A stretch of DNA of 64,000 nucleotides, taken from the NCBI GenBank assembly GCA_016648135.1, contig JADDOH010001524.1, positions 1 to 64,000 of the forward strand, given 5' to 3'. Below are positions 20,368 to 31,000 of the stretch, in pieces (positions within the stretch are counted from its first letter, which is position 1; every line of letters begins with the position of its first letter). Below the pieces are notes generated by a model. It did not search any database, was not told the origin of the DNA, and saw nothing but the letters and a program-made list of their open reading frames with translations. The position numbers and the translations under genes were made by a program. This DNA comes from Agrypnia vestita. Its lineage: Eukaryota; Arthropoda; Insecta; Trichoptera; Phryganeidae.

Positions 20368-23300
20368 GTAAATTATTTAAATCAATGAAGTTTCTAATGT
20401 TTTTGTTTAGAATTGAAACTTGAAATGTTTGAATATTGTTTTTAAAACTGCATCTTGTGATGATTTTAACAAAATGGTGTCAAAAATTTTCCTCTTACGA
20501 ATAAATTTCGTATTTGATGAAATAAGACCCTAACTTCTGTAGACAGCTGTTGCTGTTAGGGTCCTAGAAGGTTAATCATAAATAAATTTAAAAATGCAAA
20601 TAAATATTATGATTCTGTTCTTTGAATAAACCGATGGTCTCTACAACATCTATGAAGAAGCAATTTTACAAGAGAGCTGTTTGAAGTTTGACTTTACATA
20701 CAAAATAAGCATAGTTGTCATGTTTTCCTTGAAGAAAGTAGATTTTTTTTATCTTGTGTTGCGGAGAAGAGTATTTTATAAGTATTGGTACAAAAAAAAT
20801 GCATTTTTGGTAGATGTCTGAGTTTATGTATGAACTGTCAAAACCAACTCTGAAAACTAATAACGAATTTAAAATTATAGATGAGCGGATACACAGATAT
20901 GATAAGAAAATTATTCATTATCAATATGAATGTAACTAATAAAAATAGTTTGATATATTTTTATTTTTTATTTAATAGATAACGTACAAGATCTTACCGA
21001 AATCTAATAAAATGAATCTTTTGAATGTAAATGTAACACATTAAAATAAATTTATAATTGAAATGAAAAATCATGTATACAGACACCTACTAGACACATA
21101 AGATGATCATGGGACTGTTTGAGAATGTCAGTTCACACCAAAACTGCACCTTCCTCCCCAATATTATCTTTAAAAAAAATCATTATTTCAGAGCTACTAC
21201 TACTTCTCACTAAATACAGTGGACCTGCGGTAATCCGGCCCCCCCTGTAATCCGACATGACTATTAATATTGAATATTGTTTTGACAGTCTTCGCTAATG
21301 TAGATAATGCATGATTGAGCAGGTTACAATTCGTACGCGCCAGTATTGTGCTCGACGCGTAGGTATTGTTTTGATTCTGATTGCTTATTGATTCTGATTT
21401 GAATTTGACTACATGTGATAGCGGTGCGGCCTAGCGTGCGTTCATTGTTTATTCATTGTGTATTAAGTATACATACCTAGTAATGTCATCACAAGCCCAG
21501 ATGCGAAAGCTGACAATTAAAGAAAAATGTGATATTTTAGACCGCCTAAATAGTAATGAATCTTTCAGTAGTTTAGCAAGTGAATACGGCGTAGGCCGAT
21601 CTACAATTTATGACATTAAAAAAAACAAGGTACTCGTTTGTAAAAAAATCTGGACTATAGAGGATCTTAGGCAGTACTCTATAATTCGACAAATTTGGTA
21701 ATCCGACATCGCCCTGCAAAACGTTTTGTCGGATTACCGCGGGTCCACCGTATATATAATTCTTTGTATTGGATCAATACAATATTGATTTTATTTGTAT
21801 TGCTTAGATTAATGCATATTTATACTTTATATCCATAAATTTGTATAACTTAGCTACTTTTATCATGAATTCATACCTATACTCTATACATGAGTCTCTG
21901 ACTCTCATAGAGGTTGGAGAAAATTTGTTTCTTTATTTTAAATGTTTTATTCTACCTTTTTAAAATGTACTTGATAAAATATTTTTTTGATAATATTACT
22001 TAGGGTATCTTTCCAAATTTATTCAGCTTTATGAAAATTAGTTTTCATCATTCAAAGGCTGAAATCTTTACCCATAGGCATGCTTTTTGATGTATCGCTC
22101 TGAAGTACCCTTTCACTTTTTAATCTTCTTTTTCTGCTCATCGGCATCCAGTGTTGAATACAGGCCTCCCTTATTTTGCTTTCACAGCTCTCAGTCTCTT
22201 ACAATTCAATTCCAATTTCGCCCAAGAACTTTTATGTTATAGTTGTCATTAGGTATAAAAACAGTTTTTATTTATTTAATCTTTTGCAGGCTCTCCTCTG
22301 AGGCAGCTGAGACTGGAGCTTCAGATGTAGAAGGTGCGGAGGCCGCGGCTTCCGATTTCGAAGGTACAGAGGCTGCGGCAACAGACATCGAAGGTGCGGA
22401 GACCGAAATGAAATATCAAATTAGGGTGAGGCAACGGTTTTTATACTGATGTTGTCAAATACAATTTAATATCTTATTAATTTATTCTTAATTATTTATT
22501 AATTATTTATCAGCTAAAAGATAGATCAGTACAAAAAATACAATATGTACACCGAGACTATTTAACGAAATACCGGATGGACTAAAAAATGAACAGGAAA
22601 AAAAAAGAAATATGAATATTATATAATAATATGATTGTGTGAGTATGCATATTGTTCCTACAGACAAACTGACACAGTTTTGTAGAATGTTTTGCCATAA
22701 TATCTATCATATGTAATAAGAAATGTGTAGAAAAAGCAAATTCTCTATTTAGGATTGGTATTTTAATAGACTGGAAAGCATTTAACATGAAACAATATTC
22801 TGGTCTCTACAAAACTGTGATTTCATCTTCTGTGTATAGTTTTCTGGGATTTTCTGCCGCACATATGTGACCTCTCTGGCCAGAGAGGTCACATATACTT
22901 TCTTATTATTAACTTTATTAACATTCTCATACTGTTATCTTACGCAGCAGCAGGTACTAAATTCAATAAAACATGAATTTCTATTTGCCTCCAGTGTAGC
23001 ACTTGCGGCAAGAGTTATTTGAGCAAGGCCGGTTTGCGTTACCATGTGGCTACTGCGCACAAGGGCCGCGCCCGATATCGGGCAGCCGCCGCAGCATACA
23101 GAGAACACCGGCGGTACCGCGTGGCTGCCGTGTACGAGAAGCTGCGCCGCTACCCCTGCCAGATGTGTGGCAAACGCTTTTTGAGTCTCAATGGCCACCA
23201 GTACCACACAACAGTCTGCAAATCACAGTCGGCTGAATCAGCTCGTCACACTGCCAAATCTCCCAATGACATGTGAGTCCAGCTTACATCCAGGTAGATT

Positions 23301-25904
23301 GAGTAACATAAATCTATACATTTTAAGTCACATAATTCGATTTTTTTAAACAACTTGTAAAAAACTAATAATGTACGCACTTTTTGATCATACATACCCG
23401 TGTGGGATGTTCTTTATGTATCTTGTGGAATCCACTTTATCTATACATATTATGTCGCGATATATTCAAAACTCCACCTTAACACAGATTCTTGAATTGA
23501 TTTTGGATTATGTATCTCAATTTTCAGGGATACCAAGGCTGTTCCAAGTGTACGTCGAGCAATCCGCAACACAGAAAAGAAGAGGACTCCCGGAGGAGCC
23601 TCACAGAGGACTATGTGTGATGTAAGTTGACGTGTTTCATTGTAATGAAATTTAATTTTCCTTGTTATCCTTGGTTAAATTAGGTTATTTGGTCAATGGA
23701 AAGACGTGGTTGGGGTTTGTCTGGGAGACCAGCAATTTAATCCTAATTTTCATAGCACAATAACTAGTTTAGTTTGAAGAAATATATTTTAATCACATGG
23801 TTCTGATATGACATCCCTTTTAAAGAAAAAATATGTAGTCAATATTTTTGAGGTATTTTGTAAACAAATGTAAATATTCCGCTCTGTAAGGGCTGGCTGC
23901 GTCAACTCGGTTTATAGTAATACCATTTAAAGCACAGATTTTTGCATATCCCGTCAACCCGTTTCTGTAAAACACCAATCAAATATTCCGTTTCTGTTAA
24001 AATCTATGCTTTAAACAAACTTTTACTTTAAGCCAAGTTGATACAACTGGCCCTAAGAAAGAGATTTTATCTTCTATAGAGAGGCAAAATGTCTTTGTAA
24101 AATATTGATTAATATTATTATTATGTAAGCTACCAGATTGCTCGAGTAAAAAAATAAATAAATAAATATCTTTGCATATTTTTTCATAACTGAAAACTAA
24201 TCAGAAATATCAACAGATTATCTGAAAGTATTGGTGCAGTTGATATATTTTAATGACTGTATATTTTTTTCCAGTTGTGTGGTCAGGTCCTGAGCGGTCT
24301 CGCTGCGTACCGCAGGCACATGGAACGGCACACGGGTGAGTACCGCTGGTACACGTGCGAGCGCTGTCCCTTTAAAACTCGCCAACCGGCGTCGATTCAC
24401 ACTCACCGCCTACGCCACGACGGCCTCAAACCCTTTGTCTGCTCTTCCTGCCCCTATCGTACGGACCGCAAGAACTCGCTGACCCAACATGAGATGGCGC
24501 ACGCGGGTGACCTAAGGCATGCCTGCAAGCTGTGCCCCTTCCGCTCCGTTAACACCAGCAACCTGAAGAGGCATATGACAAAGCACACAAAAGAAAAGCC
24601 ACATCAGGTGTGTTGCTATTCGTGTGTATTGTGATTTTTTATAATATTATTATTATTAAAGAGCTGGCATCATTCTGCTGATGCTCTTGTATCTTATTTC
24701 ACAATAAATAAATCTTTTCTCTCCAAATAAGAATCCAACTAAGCTTTGAATTGATTTAAATTTGTAGCATCAATGACATGTTGTGTAAGCGGAAGTTTGT
24801 TCCATGCTTACAGTACTCTGTTTACATGGAAGTGTTTCTTAGGATTGGACGCATGTTGTTGTTTTGATCATTTGAGTTTCCATGGAGATTTATATTTGTG
24901 TAGATTTCTCAAATACCAGAGCAACTATAATGTGATAAAAAGATAAAATGTTGAAAGTCTGGTCAAGTCACCCTTTTCTTTAAATGTTGGTAATTTTAAT
25001 TCCTTGAGTTTATCTTCATAGCGCGGGACTTGATGACCCTTTTCTTCGAAATCTACTTTTAACTGAAGCATACTTTTTATCTTTCACACGGGGGTGCCTG
25101 ACATAATTCTTAGAAAATATGTAAATGGACACTTACCCTTTATGGGAGCTGTGGAAAAAGGATGCTTTTAAGGTACATAATATGTGTGGATACATACATG
25201 ACAAAGTATCAATAGGTTTGTTAGAGCCTCATGTAACGGACGGCACTCAAATGATTTATTCTTTGTAGGAGGGCTTTGAGAATATGAAGCTCGGAAACAT
25301 CTTCCTTATTACTGACATTGAGTTTGAGACTCAATTGTGATTTAGTGTGGCTAAAGGGAAATATCTCTTCATTGATCAAGGAGAAGCATCTTCTCCATTT
25401 GTAACAACTCATGCCAGATACGTTCAAGGATCAAACATTAGTTGATCTGAAGTGATATACTTCTCTTTGGTCACACTAGTCACAAATAATGCATAGAGAT
25501 AGTGCTCTGATGTTCAATGATTTGACACTCCTCAACATTATTATCTGATTACTGTCATAAAAAATTGCAGGTCCTATAGTGATTGTAATAAGTAGATTTC
25601 ACTGTATTATAATTTTCTTTTTGGAAGGGGGAATTTCATTTAATAATGGATCATGTTACACATTATATTTTCCTTTCAGTGTTCTTTGTGCGATAAAGCG
25701 TATGTTGAAAAACATCGCCTCACAGAGCACATGGCCGCTGCGCACGAGGGTTTGAAGAAGCACGCATGCACAATCTGTGACAGTTCTTTCGCCACAAGGA
25801 CTGGGATACTCAATCACACAAAGAAGATGCATCCAGGGGTGAGCATGGAAGTCCGGAAGCCGACGAAGCCAGCCGGGGGCAGACATCCTCTCCGATACAA
25901 CTAA
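19637..25904 (+). CDS. Gene B: ZAD-C2H2 zinc-finger protein, 6 exons, 598 aa
   Basis: The coding sequence is join(19637..20367, 22290..22425, 22995..23272, 23528..23621, 24275..24607, 25680..25904), 1797 nt with stop. A ZAD (about residues 20-95, CRVC and CGKC) is followed by ten fingers. It is a likely nuclear DNA-binding regulator. Phases run 2, 0, 2, 0, 0. Exon 1 ends with a lone cysteine (YLC), but exon 2 does not supply the second one, so the split finger present in A, C and D is lost. Compared with gene C it keeps only the last two cassettes, with one multi-finger exon missing. Exon 5 is almost the same as gene C exon 12. Confidence 0.87.
21217..21750 (+). mobile_element. Internally deleted pogo/Tigger-like transposon
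   Basis: The ends CAGTGGACCTGCGGTAATCC and GGATTACCGCGGGTCCACCG are inverted repeats flanked by TA. Length is 534 bp. The 5' end of a transposase gene survives (next entry); the catalytic domain is missing. Confidence 0.9.
21483..21701 (+). pseudogene. CENP-B-type N-terminal helix-turn-helix, transposase remnant
   Basis: The protein begins MSSQAQMRKLTIKEKCDILD and continues SLASEYGVGRSTIYDIKKNK. This is the psq/CENP-B-like DNA-binding helix-turn-helix of pogo/Tigger transposases. An upstream in-frame ATG at 21456 is less likely to be the start. After about residue 51 the frame runs into non-homologous sequence and stops. Confidence 0.85.
22290..22425 (+). CDS. Gene B exon 2 (linker exon with acidic repeats)
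   Basis: The acceptor is CTTTTGCAG|GCTCTC and the donor ATTAGG|GTGAGG; 136 nt, entering phase 2 and leaving phase 0. It encodes three near-repeats of ASDVEGAEAA type (ASDFEGTEAA, ATDIEGAETE) and ends KYQIR. It shares LSSE with the LSTE opening of gene C exon 8. No cysteine is encoded. Confidence 0.75.
22863..22896. repeat. Perfect 34-bp palindrome in gene B intron 2
   Basis: The centre is TGG|CCA at 22879/22880. Each 17-bp arm pairs without mismatch (ATATGTGACCTCTCTGG). It lies 98 bp upstream of exon 3. Confidence 0.95.
22995..23272 (+). CDS. Gene B exon 3 (two-finger exon with expanded linker)
   Basis: The acceptor is TTGCCTCCAG|TGTAGC and the donor GACAT|GTGAGT, phase 0 to 2. Fingers CSTCGKSYLSKAGLRYH and PCQMCGKRF match gene C exon 10. 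Between them is a three-unit repeat (VATAHKGRARYR, then AAYREHRRYR, then VAAVYEKLRRYP) that lengthens the linker by about 26 residues. Confidence 0.88.
23528..23621 (+). CDS. Gene B exon 4 (short linker exon)
   Basis: The acceptor is CAATTTTCAG|GGATAC and the donor TGTGAT|GTAAGT; 94 nt. It encodes a basic stretch (RRAIRNTEKKRTPGG) and ends TMCD, the first cysteine of the finger completed by exon 5 (LCGQ). Confidence 0.85.
23887..24056. mobile_element. Palindromic MITE, GGCTGGCTGCGTCAA variant
   Basis: The ends AAGGGCTGGCTGCGTCAACT and AGTTGATACAACTGGCCCTA are inverted repeats, with inner arms AAAGCACAGATTTTT and AAAATCTATGCTTT. It lies in gene B intron 4 and belongs to the family at 16317, 17536 and 45432. 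Confidence 0.85.
24275..24607 (+). CDS. Gene B exon 5 (four-finger exon)
   Basis: It is 333 nt, phase 0 at both ends, acceptor TTTTTTTCCAG|TTGTGT, donor CATCAG|GTGTGT. It completes finger 5 and encodes YTCERC, FVCSSC and HACKLC fingers. The last finger and tail (KHTKEKPHQ) are almost identical to gene C exon 12. Confidence 0.92.
24608..25679 (+). other. Gene B intron 5
   Basis: AT-rich intron sequence with nothing coding or clearly repetitive. It lacks the block shared by gene A intron 3 and gene C intron 12. Confidence 0.5.
25680..25904 (+). CDS. Gene B exon 6 (terminal two-finger exon)
   Basis: The acceptor is TTTCCTTTCAG|TGTTCT, phase 0. Fingers CSLCDKAYVEKHRLTEH and ACTICDSSFATRTGILNH are followed by a basic tail and TAA. 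No canonical AATAAA lies within 100 bp of the stop; GATAAAAT near 25980 may serve. Confidence 0.9.
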   Translation, partial: CSLCDKAYVEKHRLTEHMAAAHEGLKKHACTICDSSFATRTGILNHTKKMHPGVSMEVRKPTKPAGGRHPLRYN

Positions 25905-26306
25905 TGCTTGTGTTATTGTTAACAAGATTTGTTTTATTATGTTTTATGAAATTTACCATAGAAATTTATTATGAAAATTGATAAAATATATTTCACTGAA
26001 TTGTCTGTCTTTTATTCCTCAATCAAAATGTCATCTGCAGCTTAGAACAAAAATCGGTAATTTGGTAGTAACTAAATATAGACTACATTATACTTTTTTG
26101 TGCGGTAAGAAGTCGCATCCTAAAGAAATTGAGAGTTGTTTCAGTAAACTTCGATGATGCATATCGTTCAATCAAAAGTCGGAAACAAAATTAAATACTT
26201 ACTTATACTTTTACGAGTACGATACTTTTTTTCCGATACTACTCATGAGTACAGTATCGATACTTTCTATTCGATATCGTGTCCCTAGTTCTAGTACTGA
26301 TCATAT

Positions 26307-26611
26307 TAGGGATGGGTAAAAAATATCGATATTTATTGTCAATATATTTTTTCGTGATATATCAAATATCGATTTTTTTTTGGTATATCGATTTTTATTT
26401 TGATATATCGATATTTTTTTCTGAGATAATTGATATTTTTTTCTTGGCGACCTTTTTTTGGTCATCGATATTTTTTCTCGGATAATCGATATATTCCCCT
26501 TACATTTTTGAAAAAATAATATCGATATATTTTTCTCAATGTATGTCGATTATTTTCTTACATACTTTTTTAAAATATCGATTCGATATTTTTTTCATTT
26601 ATCCATCCCTA
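26307..26611. mobile_element. hAT-type MITE rich in ATCGAT, copy 1
   Basis: The ends TAGGGATGGGTAAAAAATAT and ATTTATCCATCCCTA are inverted repeats. Flanks GATCATAT and GATCGTAT are an 8-bp duplication with one mismatch. The interior is a run of imperfect ATATCGATAT units. Confidence 0.88.
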
Positions 26612-26632
26612 GATCGTATCCAAGCCCAAACG

Positions 26633-26839
26633 TAGGGATGGGTAAATGAAAAAAAAAATCGATATATATCGAATCGATATTTTTAAAAAGTATCGAAAAT
26701 AATCGATATACATTGCGAAAAATATGTCGATATATATAAAAGGTCGGCAGAAAAAAGTGAAAAAGATACCCAAAATAGGTCACCAAAAAAAATATCGATA
26801 TATCGAAATAAATATATCGATATTTTTTACCCATCCCTG
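26633..26839. mobile_element. hAT-type MITE rich in ATCGAT, copy 2
   Basis: The ends TAGGGATGGGTAAATG and TTTTTTACCCATCCCTG are inverted repeats. The flanking 8-bp duplication CCCAAACG is perfect (26625-26632 and 26840-26847). Only 21 bp separate it from copy 1. Confidence 0.93.
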
Positions 26840-27096
26840 CCCAAACGTCAAAATATTTTAAAATCAATTATATTTGAAAGTTGGGGCATGTGCGAACATA
26901 TTTAAATTAGATGCATAAATTTTTTTCAAGCTCATTATTACATTTGAATATAAATAATTTTATTCAGGCTCTTTAAATTTTTTTTTTCTGAAAACAGATC
27001 TGAACATTCTTTCTAAAAAAATTGACAGTGACAGACGTAAAGGTAGCGATAATAATAAAATTAAAATATGAACGCGACCGCTGTCGGCCGACTGTG

Positions 27097-27108
27097 TTGA
27101 CGTTTGTT
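27097..27108 (+). promoter_or_regulatory. TTGACGTTTGTT motif upstream of gene C
   Basis: The exact 12-mer also occurs upstream of genes A and B. It lies 142 bp before the gene C ATG. The role is unknown. Confidence 0.45.
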
Positions 27109-27238
27109 AGAGCGAGTTTTTGTATATTTTCTAGTAATTATTGTAAAGTATTTCATATTCACAGTTCATTAATAATGTCTTGTAGACGTTTAAAGATATG
27201 TAATTCTTATTAAGTATCGAGGTTGATACATCTTACAC

Positions 27239-28008
27239 ATGGCTGATCTACAATATAATGTAGACTTGCAGGCCGAGTTCCTGAACCCTGCCGACTTCAA
27301 ACTCGTCTGCAGGGTGTGCCTCAAGAGCGCGCAGGTCCGGCTGCAGTCGATATTCTCGTACAAAGTGTCGCCGGAGCGGTTCCCGCAGAACCTCACCGAC
27401 AAGTTCAAGATATGTTCCGGCTACAGTGTCGAGATCGGCGACGGCTACCCCGGCAACATTTGCGAGAAATGCTTCCAGCTGCTGACGGCCGCGTACGCCT
27501 TCAGGACGTTAGTCGGGAACAGTTACGACGTCCTCAAAAGCTCACTGCAAAAGGCCAAACAATCCGATACAGAAAAAGACCTGGAGAGCAAGAGCGAATT
27601 TGCTTTTACTAAAGAAAATCACGAAACAAGTGACAACCAGAGGCGAGGATTTCGTGAAAAAAGTGAATATGTGCAGGAGTTCAAGGATGAAGATATGTAT
27701 GCATTGGATACAGCCGATGCTAGCAATTTTAACGATAGTGATGACGATTGTGCAAAGAGTAACGAAGACGGATTTGAGAGTGATAGAGATGGCATACGTA
27801 CCACCATGAAAAAGTGTACATCTTGCAGGCTGGAGTTTAGGTCCATGACCACGCTGAAGAGGCACCGCGTTGAGGAGCATGCGTACGATGATGATAATGG
27901 GTTCTATTGTTACGGATGTGACGAAGTGTATGCGAGTGAAGCGGAAAGAGAGGCCCATGAGGAAGGCCATTGCAAGAATATGCCGGCGGGGACTAAATAT
28001 GTTTGCAG
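27239..28008 (+). CDS. Gene C exon 1 (ZAD, two fingers)
   Basis: The start is MADLQYNVDL. ZAD pairs are CRVC and CEKC. A strongly acidic linker (NDSDDDCAKSNEDG) precedes fingers KCTSC and YCYGC. The donor is TGCAG|GTACAA, phase 2. Reading on gives YN and a stop. Confidence 0.92.
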
Positions 28009-31000
28009 GTACAACTGATTTCGTAATGATTAGTTTAATGCTTATTATTTAAAAATTTTTTTGCATAATTTTACTTCATCACCATTTGCATTCTTTCGAC
28101 ATTACTTACACAAGATCTAGGGTCGATGGCAGCCGCTATTACTGGTGGTTTCATGTATTTTCAGTCAGCCACTGTGTATCGTGTCAATACATTGCGCTAT
28201 GATTAAATAGCTGAAATCAGGAATTTAGAAAAAGTTTGTGATTTTTTTATGTACATTTTAAATAAAAATTTCTATTTTAATTTATTCAAGCACAAAAATT
28301 TCAACTATGTTAAAAGCAGGGTTCGAAAAAATCAGATTTTTATACTAAAAAATTAAAAAATCAGATTTTTTGATACATATCCGATATATATCAAAAATTG
28401 GATATATGTACAGTCGAACTTGGTTATAAGGAACGCGACGGGACCAACTAAATTTGCTCCTTATAGCCGGGACTCCTTATATCCGGGATTCACTTTTTTC
28501 ACAAATTTTTTTGATTGTGTGATGTTATTTTCAAGAGCAGCTTAATAAACATCCTTATCTTTCCAGAGTGATGAAACTGTAGAAGACGATTGTGAAAACT
28601 TTTTACAGACTTTTTGACGCCGATAATTTCGACTTTTTCGCGAACCTAGAAACAATTTTGTTTGTTAGTGAACACGTTTAACTGATTAGGCTTTTAAACG
28701 CTAATACAGTAAACTGCATAAAATAAACTGTCACCATAAACATTTTGGAAACCCCCAATAATCGGAGTTATATGACCAGTATTCTCGACCTTCAGTAAAC
28801 TATTGCTTGCCTGCGCACGTGGGATTTTCGGACACAAGTTTGTGTACATCATAAAATGAACCCTAATTAAGTACGAGCCGCTTTAAAAGCAAAGTGAAAA
28901 AGTTCATTGTTATGAGTACGTACACAGTACGTATGGTACGTATTTGTCTTTTTTTCTGTAACCCAAGCAAATATGTTTGCAGAGTTTCTAAAATTTGCTC
29001 CGTATATCCGGGAATCGCGCTCCTTATAGTCGAGACCGATTGTATGGGACTATGCGCAAATCAATGAATTCGCAAATGAATTCGCAGTTTTTCTCATTAT
29101 AGCCGGGATCTCATTATAGCCGAGCTCATTATAACCGAGTTCGACTGTATATCCAAACTTTTTTCTCCTTTTTTGCACACGTCAATTGATACAAACTCAA
29201 AATAATTAAGAAATTTATTTTTTTATTTTGTACATGAATTATTATTCATTAAATAAATTAATTGCATATTGAAAAAAGCTAATGTATGCAATTATTATAA
29301 ATAAGTTATAAAAGTTGCTCTTTCTGTGTTATGGGTGCTTATTTCTTTGTGTTGAATAAAAAACGAATTATATGAAACAAATTAAACTAAAAAACAACTG
29401 TAGCATTTTTTAAAATACAACTAGCGCCGTCTAGTAATGACCGCAAAAATAAAATAATAACTTTTATTACTTTTTAAAATACATTTAGCGCCATCTATTA
29501 ATGACAGCAGAAAGTTTTTTTTGGATATATATCAAAAATAAAAATCAAGCTATAAATATTGTGATATATATCATGATATATACCCTCAAACCCTAGTTAA
29601 GAGTGTTGAAAAACTACAAAAAAATAAGTTTTAAAAATAGTGTTTTTTTTAAAACAAAAATTGTAAGCAAACAAGCAGACAGATTTTGTAATAATTTTAA
29701 CAAATTTGAGATAATCATTAACTTTGTAATATTATTGGATATAAAAGACATCTCACCAGTCCATATAGTCGCATAAAGCGCACAAAGAGAAGATATTTTC
29801 TTCATTTTTAAAACATTGTAGGTTTGGAAATTAATTAAATTATTTAGTTTGTGCCATTTTAAGAAGATATCCGTATTTAAAATATACGGAACCTGATAAA
29901 TAAATTTAAAAATGATATCTTTCCACACAAAATTTTTATAAAAATGCAAGAGAAGATATGAGAAAAAATTGTGTATTTTGTTCACTTTACCAAACGACCG
30001 CCCTAACATTGGAAAAAATATGATTTTCATTTATTGAAAAATAATTAAAAATGGATAAAAAGTTCATTTTACTGAGCAGTTCTCAATTGTGATTCATATC
30101 TAGTCTCAGCTAGATGAGCTGGTCTACAGTACGGCCACTCTATGATGGCACTTACATGAAGTTTCGTAATTAATGACAGCTAAACATTGGAGGACAAATG
30201 CTATACTTTATTGCGCGAACGCCAGAGTAGTGATGTCCATCAACATTAAATATGGAATGAACGAAATGATTCAAAATGTTACAGGATATTGATTGCCTGT
30301 ATAATATGCGTAGAATATGCAGAATAAGGATCCAAAATAACACAACAAATCTGACAGATCGATTGTGCCCTCTAAATATGATCTTTTCTATGGCTTTATT
30401 AGAGGGCAAAGAAAACGGCTACAAAACAATAGACGGATCAGACCGGGTGATGTTTTTTGTCTCTTTTTCTCTCATGTGTCGCCATATTGTTTAAACTGAG
30501 TAAGCTCTATTTTACCACGTATAAAGGTTTGGTAAAATGCTTTATTATCCCTCTATATATTGTAGATACTCTTAAGGTTTAGACAGTTTTGTTTTAACGT
30601 TGTTACGGAAAGAACGAATGATTTTCGGACATTGATACTTTCATATTTTGACCCCTGCTCGTTAATTTGGACTTGGTGAAATGTGTTTTATTATTCTTCT
30701 ATAACCTTTTTTATGTATAAAGACTTTCTCAACTCACACCGTGCGACGAATTTTTTTTTCGACTGAATTTTTTCGTTAATGATTTTAAGTGTGTCACAAC
30801 ACTATTACGATCTGTCCAAAATGCCATCTTACGATGGCTCGAGTATAGCTAAAGTCAGCTAGATTTTTTACAAGCTAGTTAAAAAACATTTATTGATAGT
30901 TCTGTACTTTCTGCTTGGCAGACTCTGCCCCGGCATCTTAGACACCCGCAAGGAGTTCAATACCCATTTGGACGGCCACAAAACCAAAAAGGCCGCCGGT

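Larger units (their letters stand above)
20368..22289 (+). other. Gene B intron 1, with a deleted Tigger-like element
   Basis: Apart from the element at 21217-21750 I see only AT-rich sequence. A small hairpin (GACCCTAAC and GTTAGGGTC) lies at 20526-20563. No exon that would restore the lost split finger was found. Confidence 0.6.
25905..27238. other. Spacer between genes B and C, including gene C 5' region
   Basis: It holds gene B 3' sequence, two neighbouring hAT-type MITEs (26307-26611 and 26633-26839) and the gene C upstream region with the 12-mer at 27097-27108. Confidence 0.6.
28009..30921 (+). other. Gene C intron 1, with nested transposons
   Basis: It holds a hAT-type MITE (28317-29595) split by a Tigger-like MITE. 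The rest (29596-30921) is AT-rich; a 138-codon minus-strand frame at 29614-30030 has no domain and low-complexity composition, and is treated as chance. Confidence 0.65.

Noticed and set aside
29614..30030. 138-codon minus-strand frame in gene C intron 1
   Set aside because: The composition is low-complexity hydrophobic from AT-rich DNA, with no domain, no homologue recognised and no splice or promoter context.
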